Below are positions 1 through 7,051 of a stretch of 64,000 nucleotides of DNA, in pieces. Numbering within the stretch: position 1 is the first letter of the stretch; each line of letters opens with the position of its first letter. The stretch spans positions 2,480,001 to 2,544,000 of the forward strand of contig NZ_JADOTX010000001.1 in NCBI RefSeq assembly GCF_015751765.1, written 5' to 3'. Under the pieces are notes generated by a model. It had not been told where the DNA came from. It did not search any database and saw nothing but the letters and a program-made list of their open reading frames with translations. The stretch comes from Micromonospora ureilytica. GTDB taxonomy: Bacteria > Actinomycetota > Actinomycetes > Mycobacteriales > Micromonosporaceae. The translations under genes were made by a program, and so were the position numbers.

Positions 1-226
1 AGATCACAATCGCGGGCAGGGTCTCGGCGGGCTGGAACTTCTTTGCCTGGTCGAGGACCCTGGTCGCCTCCGCGTTGCTGGGCAGCCAGGCAGAGTTGTC
101 GTTCTTCTCAACATCGCCCAGGTTGCCCGCCAGCAGGAAGGCCGGCACCATCAGGGCGGCCCAGACGGCCACGATTGCCCACTTCGCAATCCTGCCACTG
201 GGCAAGGTCATTACTTTTCGCAGCAT
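1..226 (-). CDS. MMPL family transporter, N-terminal fragment (cut by window edge)
   Basis: Reading the minus strand from ATG at 226 gives MLRKVMTLPSGRIAKWAIVA followed by a hydrophobic helix, then a segment with DNSAWLPSNAEATRVL. This is the typical start of actinobacterial MMPL/RND-type membrane exporters: a short cytoplasmic arginine-rich tail, TM1, then an extracytoplasmic porter domain that begins with the 'SAWLPxxAEAT' stretch. Only 75 residues are inside the window. It lies downstream of the sigma factor gene in the same direction with a gap of about 95 bp, so the two may be cotranscribed. The substrate cannot be inferred. Confidence 0.8.
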   Translation of the reverse strand, partial: MLRKVMTLPSGRIAKWAIVAVWAALMVPAFLLAGNLGDVEKNDNSAWLPSNAEATRVLDQAKKFQPAETLPAIVI

Positions 227-320
227 GAATTTCCTTAGTGTTCGATCGACGTGGGAGAGCTTTTCGGAATGGATGGCGGCATGGATCTCCGCGCACCGGC
301 TGCCGCCCGACGTGAGAGCG

Positions 321-1217
321 TTACCTGCTGATCTGACGCGGGACCGTCATCGCCACGAGCTTGTCCGGGTTGCGGATGACGTAGAAGTTGGTGATCATCC
401 CGTCGATGGCCTCGATCAGGAGGACGCCCTGAGGACGGTCGCCGATGTGGGCGACCACCGCCGGCGCGCTGTTGCAGTTGGCCATCCGGATATGCAAGGC
501 CGCCATCTGTCGGCTTGTGCGGAAGAGGCGCATGAGGAGATCGGCCACGTTCTGCGCACCGACCACCGGATGGCGCGCCGCGGTGGCCTTGCCGCCGCTG
601 TCTGCGGTCCAGACGATGTGTGGAGCGAGCAGGGTGAGCAGCCCTGCCATGTCACCGGTGGCCGTCGCGGTCATGAACTGCTCAGTGATCTGCGCGGCCT
701 TCCTGGCGTCGAGGGGTTGGAATCGCCTGCGTCGCGCCTGCACATGCTCGCGGGCACGATGCGCCACCTGGTGCACCGTCGGCACGGACTTGCCCACCGC
801 CGCGGCGATTTCGTCGTAGTCGAAACCGAACACCTCGCGCAGTACGAAAACCGCACGCTCATCGGGGGTGAGGGTTTCGAGCAGTACGAGCATCGCCATC
901 GACACCGACTCGGCGAGGACCACATCGGCGGACGGGTCGTTCTCATCGAGCAGCAGCGGTTCGGGCAGCCACGGGCCGACGTAGTCCTCCCGACGACGCG
1001 CGCTCGCCCGCAAGGCGTTGAGCGCCTGCCGGGTCACCAGCCGCGCCAGGTACGACCTGGTGTCTCGCACCGTCGCCAGATCCACCTGGGACCACCGCAG
1101 ATAGCTGTCCTGCAGCACGTCGTCGGATTCGGTGGCCGAGCCGAGAATTTCGTACACGATCGTGAACAGCAGCGGCCGCAACAGGACGAACCGCTCGGCA
1201 TGCTCGTCAGTGGTCAC
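321..1217 (-). CDS. ECF41/SigJ-type RNA polymerase sigma factor with SnoaL-like C-terminal extension
   Basis: About 298 residues. The sigma2 region (LLFTIVYEILGSATESDDVLQDSYLRW), a WLPEPLL linker and a sigma4 helix-turn-helix (FGFDYDEIAAAVGKSVPTVHQ) are followed by a roughly 110-residue NTF2/SnoaL-like extension ending near an NPDKL motif. NPDKL and a DGGGK-like motif are hallmarks of the ECF41 group, whose extension tunes sigma activity without an anti-sigma factor. Here the second motif reads DSGGK. GTG at 1217 (VTTDEHAERF) fits the family start; an in-frame ATG at 1292 would add 25 residues without a clear ribosome site. ECF41 genes normally sit beside a carboxymuconolactone decarboxylase/oxidoreductase/epimerase gene, but here the next gene is an MMPL transporter. 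Confidence 0.88.
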   Translation of the reverse strand: MTTDEHAERFVLLRPLLFTIVYEILGSATESDDVLQDSYLRWSQVDLATVRDTRSYLARLVTRQALNALRASARRREDYVGPWLPEPLLLDENDPSADVVLAESVSMAMLVLLETLTPDERAVFVLREVFGFDYDEIAAAVGKSVPTVHQVAHRAREHVQARRRRFQPLDARKAAQITEQFMTATATGDMAGLLTLLAPHIVWTADSGGKATAARHPVVGAQNVADLLMRLFRTSRQMAALHIRMANCNSAPAVVAHIGDRPQGVLLIEAIDGMITNFYVIRNPDKLVAMTVPRQISR

Positions 1218-1466
1218 GGGACGGGACCACCCGTACTCGTTCGACGAGGTCTGGCCGGGCGTTGAAAGAGTGATGTCCACGCCGGCACCCATGCGCAGAT
1301 GGTTGACCGCGTGCGTTGCGGCATGACCACCGCCGATGACAACGACCTTGTGGCGTGCGTTGTGCTGTCATGCCCCCAAGACACCGCGGAACACCGACAC
1401 CTGACACGACGTGACACGCGTCACCCCAGGTCATGACGCCGCTGAACAGACGGTCCACAGTGGCGA

Positions 1467-2528
1467 TCACGGGATCCGTCTCTCCCCGTTGCCGGATTGG
1501 ACGAGTCGGAAGAAGAGCCGGGCGGCGCCCCGCTGCGCTGCCCGTTGCAGGCGCGCGGCCACCCCATGGTCGGGGTCTGCCGTGCCAGCGGTGGCAAGGC
1601 GCGGGAAGAGGGCTTCGGCGTTGGTGCGGTTGACCGCCCGCAGTTGCCCGAGTCCGAGGCAGGTGTCGATTCCGTTGGCGAAGTACTGCCCGGCCGGGAT
1701 GGGCGCGAAGGGCCAGTCACTGCCGAAAAGCACATGCCCGGGTCGGGCGAAGGCAAGCAGGGTGGGCAGGGCGGCCGGGCTCGAGGACAAAGCGGTGTCG
1801 AAGTAGAAGGCGCGAAAGTCGTCCAGGATGTCCAGCGGGCTGCGTGCCGTGTCGGCGGCGATGGCCAGCGCCATGCGGTGCGAGGCGTAGGGCAGGAAAC
1901 CTCCGGCGTGGCTGAGGACGAACCGGATTCTGGGGTATCGCCGGAGGACGCCGGTTCGGACGAGGAGGTAGGCCGCTCGGGTGGTGTCGAGCAGGAAGTC
2001 GGCGGCGAACGGAGGGATGCCGTCGATGGCTGGTCCGGGCAGGTCAGCGGGGTGGACGAAGACGACGGCCGCACGCTCGTCCAGGGTCTGCCACAGCGCG
2101 TCCTGGTCGGGGCCACCAAGGTAGTCGCCGTTGCTGTTGGCGAGCAGAGTGACGCCGTCGGCGCGGAGTTCGTCGAGGACGCGACGGGCCTCGGTGGCGG
2201 CGGCCGTGATGTGGGGCATCGGCAGGGTGGCGAAGTACCCGAATCGGGTTGGATGCTCGGCGGCCAGCCCCGCGGCGTAGTCGTTGAGCTGCCGCGCAAG
2301 GTCGCCGGCTTCGGTCGGGCTGGCGAGGAAGCTGGTGCCGGGGGTCGAGACGGAGAGCAGGGCCACGGCGGTGCCGAGCAGGTCCATCTGGTCCAATGCG
2401 GACTCGGGTGTCCAGGTGGGCAGCGCCCGACCGCCCGCCGCCGCAATGCCAGCCTCGGCGAGCAGGGCGCGGTAGAAGGGCGGCAGGATGTGCTGATGGA
2501 CGTCGATCCTGGTCAACTGGCCGGTCAT
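1467..2528 (-). CDS. Amidohydrolase family protein (ACMSD-like metal-dependent hydrolase)
   Basis: 353 residues, typical of the amidohydrolase-2 / ACMSD superfamily (TIM-barrel metalloenzymes that decarboxylate or hydrolyse aromatic or heterocyclic acids). Visible motifs are the metal-binding HxH (DVHQHILPPFY, residues 9-19), a central histidine in VLSHAGGFLPY and the catalytic aspartate in LFGSDWPF near the C-terminus. The start ATG at 2528 opens MTGQLTRIDVHQH. The TetR gene 80 bp upstream points the same way and probably controls it. The substrate is not deducible. Confidence 0.85.
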   Translation of the reverse strand: MTGQLTRIDVHQHILPPFYRALLAEAGIAAAGGRALPTWTPESALDQMDLLGTAVALLSVSTPGTSFLASPTEAGDLARQLNDYAAGLAAEHPTRFGYFATLPMPHITAAATEARRVLDELRADGVTLLANSNGDYLGGPDQDALWQTLDERAAVVFVHPADLPGPAIDGIPPFAADFLLDTTRAAYLLVRTGVLRRYPRIRFVLSHAGGFLPYASHRMALAIAADTARSPLDILDDFRAFYFDTALSSSPAALPTLLAFARPGHVLFGSDWPFAPIPAGQYFANGIDTCLGLGQLRAVNRTNAEALFPRLATAGTADPDHGVAARLQRAAQRGAARLFFRLVQSGNGERRIP

Positions 2529-2608
2529 GCTGCGGTTCCTCTCGACGCGCCAGACACTGCTGCTGCGGGACGGCCGTGAACTCCATCCCCCACCACCGCT
2601 GACCGCAG

Positions 2609-3256
2609 CTACGGCTTGGTGTGGTCGTGGGAAGCCCCTGGGGCCATCCGGAGGGCCGCCTCGTAGACCAGCCGCGCGTGCAGCTCGAACATCGCCGTGA
2701 GATCGACGGCATCGCCGTGGATCTCACGCTGCAGGAACAGTCCGTCGGCCCCGGCCAGGGCGTACGTCACGACGGTCCGCACGTCCGCCGGATCGAGGTC
2801 CGGCAGCAGTGTCTCGATCACCTCGGTGAACTTCTGTCGGGCGACCTCGCGGACCTGGAGAAACACGGCCCGCCCGCGGGGCTCCTCGGGCCGCCGCTCC
2901 AAGGCGAGCATGAGGCCCAGGCGCAGGAAGTCGGGGGCGGCGACGAGCGATGCGGCCACCGCCGCGCCGACGGCGACGACTCGCTGCAGTGGCGTACCGG
3001 TCTCCTCGCCGGGCAGGTCGACGGCCGCCAGCCAGGTTTCGAAGCTGCGCTCGATCACTGCGGCGAGCAGGTCGTCCTTGTCCCTGAAATGCCAGTAGAT
3101 CGAGCTCGCGGGCAACCCGCAGCGGGCACTCACCGCCGCGATCGAGGTCCCCTCATACCCGCGCTCACTCGCGATCTGCACGGCGGCGTCGAGGATGCGT
3201 TGCCGCGACTCCACGCCGTTGGCGCGCTTCCTGCGCGTGGGCCGTGTCCCTGTCAT
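2609..3256 (-). CDS. TetR/AcrR family transcriptional regulator
   Basis: 215 residues. The N-terminal HTH is classic TetR: SRQRILDAAVQIASERGYEGTSIAAVSARCGLPASSIYWHFRDKDDL lies at about residues 15-60 and is followed by an all-helical ligand domain. ATG at 3256 (MTGTRPTRRK) has a GAGAGG ribosome site upstream; an in-frame start at 3277 would only add seven residues. It precedes the amidohydrolase gene on the same strand, so it may regulate that gene and/or itself as a repressor. Confidence 0.88.
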   Translation of the reverse strand: MTGTRPTRRKRANGVESRQRILDAAVQIASERGYEGTSIAAVSARCGLPASSIYWHFRDKDDLLAAVIERSFETWLAAVDLPGEETGTPLQRVVAVGAAVAASLVAAPDFLRLGLMLALERRPEEPRGRAVFLQVREVARQKFTEVIETLLPDLDPADVRTVVTYALAGADGLFLQREIHGDAVDLTAMFELHARLVYEAALRMAPGASHDHTKP

Positions 3257-3587
3257 TCCGCACACCTCTCGCCTCACCGCGGCCTTGACGATGCCGCCGC
3301 CACAAATCTACCGTAGCGATCGTTCTAGTTGTAGTGGGCGCTACAGGATGCGCCGGCAATTCCGCCCTGGACAGTCCCGCCGCCGCCGGAGGCGGTCGTG
3401 GCTCGTGGCTGTCACAGAACGGGGTGGGGCTCCGTCCAGTGCATGTGGTGAGACCAATGTTGGAAGGCAGGAGTCGGGCACAGCCCGGACAACGGACGCC
3501 GCCGATCCGAGCAACCGCGTGCGCTACAACCTGCTGAGCCACCGTGGGTCCACTCGCGACCAACCGCATCGACCGCAAACGAGGATC
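3257..3587. promoter_or_regulatory. Divergent intergenic region between tetR and the OmpA lipoprotein gene
   Basis: About 330 bp without a convincing gene. Two short palindromic patches lie just upstream of tetR: TAGCGATCGTTCTA (3314-3327) and GTAG-N6-CTAC (3331-3344). They are placed where an autoregulatory TetR operator would be expected. The assignment is by position and symmetry only. The long reading frame that runs through here in phase with the lipoprotein has no start or signal peptide of its own. Confidence 0.35.
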
Positions 3588-5147
3588 ATGACCAAGCTCC
3601 GTCCATCCCGATCTCAGAACGCCTCCCCCAGGTCTAGCCGGAGGCTGGCCCTGAGCGCCGTACTCACCCTGGCGATGGTCGGGTGCGGCGGACCGCCGAA
3701 CAAGGACTCCCCGTCCCCGCCCGCCTCCAACACTCCGGTCGTCACCGCCACCGCCACCGTCGACACCGGCACAAGCACCGGCACGGCTCTGGCCGAGACT
3801 CGCAGCACGATGACCGAGAACCTCAAGGTCGAGGTTGTCGGTCTCAACCGCGTCAAGGGCAGGCACCTCGTCGTTCAGGTTCGTCTGTCCAACACCGGTA
3901 CGGACAGGCGTCTGTCCTGGGCCGGTGAGTTGGGTGACCACACGCGCCCGCTCGGCGAGATCACGTGGGCTTCCGGTATCGGCGTCCTGGACGCGTTGGC
4001 CCGCACCTGGCTCCTGCCGTACAAACCCGCCGGCGCTGCCTGCCTGTGCAGTAACCGCGACCGCGACGGCCTCGGCCAGTTCATCGACCCCGGGAGGTCG
4101 ATCACCGTCTACGCGGTGCTGCCCGCACCGTCGGGCAACCCCACGACGACCACCGTCGTCACCCCGGTGGGCCCGCCGATGCTCGACGTGCCCATCACCG
4201 ACGACCCTCCGGCCGGTGACTTCCCCGACCCCGACGCCGAACCCGTCACCCCGATCACCCGCCGCCTCATCCTCGCCTCCGAATCCCTGGACAAATCCGA
4301 GGAGACCGCCGACGACGGCAAGGACCTCCAGATCAACCTCTCCGCCGACGTGCTGTTCGCCGTGGACAAAGCCACCCTCACCCCCAAAGCCCGCTCAGTC
4401 ATCGCCCGCACGGCGAAGCTCATCGACGCTTCCCCCGCCACGGTGGTGACGGTGGCGGGCCACGCCGACTCCTCCGGCACCGACGCCATCAACAACCCAC
4501 TCTCGCTGCGCCGCGCCCACGCCGTCCAACACGCCCTGACGGCCCTGCTGACCAGAAAAGGCGTCCGCTTCCACACCGAGGGACACGGCTCACACCGCCC
4601 GCTCTACCGCAACGACACCGACGAGGGAAAACGCCGCAACCGCCGCGTCACGGTGACCTTCCCCAAACCTCAACCAGCTGCCCAGGAACCCGGGGCCACG
4701 ACCACCACCGGCACCACCGACCTGACCGGCACCACCACCGCCGACGGCCAACCCATCACCATGAACGTCACCGGCCTACGCCGGCTACCCGCAGGCCTCG
4801 GTCTACTCACCTACACCATCACCAACGAAGGCTCATCCGAAGCCTGGTTCAGAGAACTCCACCACGCCCAAGACTGGGAGGCCTACAAGTACCAGGCCGC
4901 CACCAACGTCCGCCTGACCGACGTCACCGCCCGCCGCCAATACCTCCCCGGCCGCCTCGAAGTCCCCACCGACAACCGCACCGACTTCTACTGCGCATGC
5001 ACAGCCGTCTCCGGCGTCCGCATCAGCACCGAAAAGTTCGCACCAGGCCAAACCCGCGAGTTCTGGAACCTCTTCGCCCTACCCGACACCACCACCATCA
5101 ACGCCAAGATCGGCCCATTCCGCGACCTCCACATCCCCATCCGATGA
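3588..5147 (+). CDS. OmpA-family lipoprotein with duplicated flanking beta domains
   Basis: 519 residues from ATG 3588 (preceded by a CGAGGA site). A basic N-terminus, a hydrophobic stretch and a lipobox (LAMVGC, Cys33) mark an exported lipoprotein. An OmpA C-terminal peptidoglycan-binding domain spans about residues 250-360 (VLFAVDKATLTPKA; VTVAGHADSSGTD; NPLSLRRAHAV; RNRRVTVTF). Two related domains flank it: one at about 74-210 with a CLCSNR motif and one at about 385-519 with a CACTAV motif. Both begin with NVTGL/VEVVGL-type strands and contain a WxRELHH/LARTWLLPY-like segment. The role is probably envelope anchoring to peptidoglycan. Confidence 0.85.
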   Translation: MTKLRPSRSQNASPRSSRRLALSAVLTLAMVGCGGPPNKDSPSPPASNTPVVTATATVDTGTSTGTALAETRSTMTENLKVEVVGLNRVKGRHLVVQVRLSNTGTDRRLSWAGELGDHTRPLGEITWASGIGVLDALARTWLLPYKPAGAACLCSNRDRDGLGQFIDPGRSITVYAVLPAPSGNPTTTTVVTPVGPPMLDVPITDDPPAGDFPDPDAEPVTPITRRLILASESLDKSEETADDGKDLQINLSADVLFAVDKATLTPKARSVIARTAKLIDASPATVVTVAGHADSSGTDAINNPLSLRRAHAVQHALTALLTRKGVRFHTEGHGSHRPLYRNDTDEGKRRNRRVTVTFPKPQPAAQEPGATTTTGTTDLTGTTTADGQPITMNVTGLRRLPAGLGLLTYTITNEGSSEAWFRELHHAQDWEAYKYQAATNVRLTDVTARRQYLPGRLEVPTDNRTDFYCACTAVSGVRISTEKFAPGQTREFWNLFALPDTTTINAKIGPFRDLHIPIR

Positions 5148-5359
5148 GGACACGGTTCGTAGGCGACAGCCGCTCGACCGACACCCCGCTGTCTCCGGTC
5201 GCCGGCGCTGCCACACCGGCCGCCGCAGTTCATCGCGTAGCCGGCACGCATGTGGTCCAGACCAGACGCTCACGACAAGCGATCTACGCACCGCCATCAG
5301 CACCCACGACCACTTCCAGGTCATCGCCACGGCTCGCAACGGTGCTGGCGACAGGGTCT

Positions 5360-5405
5360 CTCATGATCTTGACGGTCGCAGTGGCGAATCCGCCAAGATC
5401 ATGAG
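5360..5405. terminator. Hairpin between convergent genes (GATCTTG-type inverted repeat)
   Basis: CTCATGATCTTGACGG (5360-5375) is matched by CCGCCAAGATCATGAG (5390-5405), a 16-bp stem with one mismatch and a 14-nt loop. It sits between the 3' ends of two converging genes, as expected for a bidirectional terminator. Its GATCTTG core recurs in other intergenic hairpins of this window. Confidence 0.7.
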
Positions 5406-5439
5406 AAGCGGCTCGATTGCGGCGACCCGGTGGGGTTGT

Positions 5440-6239
5440 TCAGTTTGTCGGGTGGGGGTCCTCGGTGAACGCTGTGGCGTGGTCGGTGGCCCACTGCCGG
5501 AACGTTCGCGGTGACGTTCCGAGGATGTCTGCCACCGTGGAGGTGACGTACGCCGGCTGCCCCATCGTGGCGTTCCATGCGGCCAGGAGCATGTCCACCG
5601 CCGGGCGCGCGGCTTCCGGGGTTTCGCGCCGGAACTCGTCGGGCGGCAGTTCCTCGAACACGATCGGGCGGCCCAGGACGTCTCCGATGATGCCCACCTG
5701 TTCGGCCTGACTGACGGACTCGGGGCCGGTCAGGACGTAGTCGCCGCCGGCGTGTCCGTCCTCGTGCAGCGTCCGCGCGACAACCGCCGCCACGTCTCGA
5801 TCGTCGATGGGGGCCGTCTCGGCCGCGCCATACGGCCACCGGACCGGGCCGTCGGCACGGATCGCGGCAGCCCACCAGAGCAGGGTGTTCGACGCGAACA
5901 TTCCCGGCCGGATGATCGTCGAGTCGAGTCCGGTGCCGGCGATGAGCCGCTCGATCTCGGCGTGCAGCGCCGCCATCGGGTTCGGTTGCCGGAAGAACGG
6001 GTGCGGGGTCCGGTGCGGCGCGGACAGGTAGACGACCCGTTGCGCGTGGGCGGCCAGTCGGTCGACGACGGCCGCCGCGGTCTGCGGCGGGGCGGTCCAG
6101 ACCAGGAAGACCGTGCTGACGGCGCGCAGCGCGGCGTCGAGCGATTCGGGCTCGGTGAGATCGCCGGTGACGATCTCGATGTTGGTGGGCAGCGTCGCCG
6201 CCGCCTCGGAGCGGCGCACGAGGGCGCGGACCGGCACGG
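5440..6239 (-). pseudogene. NmrA-like NAD(P)-binding oxidoreductase, 5' end deleted
   Basis: The minus-strand frame encodes PVPVRALVRRSEAAATLPTN and continues through a TVFLVWTAP strand, VVYLSAP, DSTIIRPGMFASN and APIDDRDVAAVVARTL to a normal C-terminus. These are NmrA/SDR-atypical features (NAD(P)H:quinone-type or NAD(P)-sensing proteins of 280-290 residues). The first roughly 25-30 residues, which hold the GxxGxxG dinucleotide-binding loop, are missing. The frame runs at about 6239 into a TetR gene on the other strand. An N-terminal extension in this frame is just the antisense of that tetR remnant. Without the glycine loop it is unlikely to bind cofactor. Confidence 0.8.
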
Positions 6240-6752
6240 GTGTCGGTGTCCGACATCGCCGCGGCGGCCGAGGTGTCGAAGCCGACCCTGTTCCGCTACT
6301 TCGCGACGAAGGAAGACCTGATCCTGCACCGGTTCGTGGACCACTAGGGCGAGGCCGCACGCGTGATACGCGACCGCCAGTCCGACCTGGCGCCGATGAC
6401 GGCGTTGCACAGGCGCTTCCGAGCCGGTCTCGATCGCTTTGAGCCGGTCACCGGCCTCAACGATCACCCCGAGGTGGTGGCGTTTCACCGGCTGGTGTTC
6501 ACCACACCGAGCCTGGCGGGACGGCTCATGCAGTACATGCTCGACGACGAGGACGCGCTGGCCGCCGTCCTCGACGGAAGCATCGGGGCCCGACTACAAG
6601 CCGCCCAGGTGATCGCGGTTCAACGCGTACTGGCCCGGACCAACTGGCAGAAGATCGCCGACGGGCGGACCGCACGCGATGTCCAGCCCGAGGCAGTCGC
6701 CGACGCGGACCGGGCCTTCGCCCAACTACGCCAGGGAACGGGCGGCTCCTAG
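6240..6752 (+). pseudogene. TetR family regulator, N-terminus deleted and interrupted by an in-frame TAG
   Basis: Reading from 6240 gives VSVSDIAAAAEVSKPTLFRY, then FATKEDLILHRFVDH, an in-frame TAG at 6345-6347, and then GEAARVIRDRQ through to a C-terminal domain ending GTGGS at 6752. The frame is the same before and after the stop. The first helix and about 25 residues of the DNA-binding domain are absent; the coding sequence begins exactly where the truncated NmrA gene on the other strand ends. The TAG is probably a CAG-to-TAG change. The intact gene was probably the divergent regulator of the NmrA-like gene. Confidence 0.85.
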
Positions 6753-6765
6753 CCCCGCTGCGGCA

Positions 6766-6976
6766 ACAGCTCACGATCGCGCGGAGGTCCGCGACGCCGC
6801 GGCCGGGTGGACCGGACGGGTCAACACCGTCACCGCCCGCACGGACCGGGTGACGTCGACGCGTCGCTCATCATCCGGCCCGACGGCTGCGTCGCCTGGG
6901 CCTTGCCGACCGGGCAGGGCCTCGTCGCCACCACGCTGGTGCGTGCGCTGGGCACCTGGATCGGCCGCGCCGCATT
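6766..6976 (+). pseudogene. FAD-dependent aromatic monooxygenase, C-terminal remnant with frameshift
   Basis: In one frame 6781-6852 reads AEVRDAAAGWTGRVNTVTAR plus TDR. In a second frame 6846-6975 reads GDVDASLIIRPDGCVAWALP, then TGQGLVATTLVRALGTWIG. Together they form the C-terminal thioredoxin-like end of PheA/TfdB-type FAD monooxygenases, whose hallmark is a RPDGxVAW motif followed by a final LxxALxxWxG helix. The frame change near 6845-6855 and the absence of the FAD-binding body show it is a relic. It sits between the dead tetR and the intact MMPL gene. Confidence 0.7.
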
Positions 6977-7051
6977 AACGGTCGTCTCAGATTCGCTCGG
7001 TATGAAGCAGGCATCAGATGAGCGATGCAACCCGTATGTAGGAGGCTAGTG

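Noticed and set aside
75..1265. 396-codon open frame on the plus strand
   Set aside because: It is antisense to the MMPL fragment and the ECF41-type sigma factor, both of which have clear motifs.
1410..1424. ECF41 -35 element (TGTCACG on the minus strand) before the sigma gene
   Set aside because: No CGTC-type -10 was found at the expected distance.
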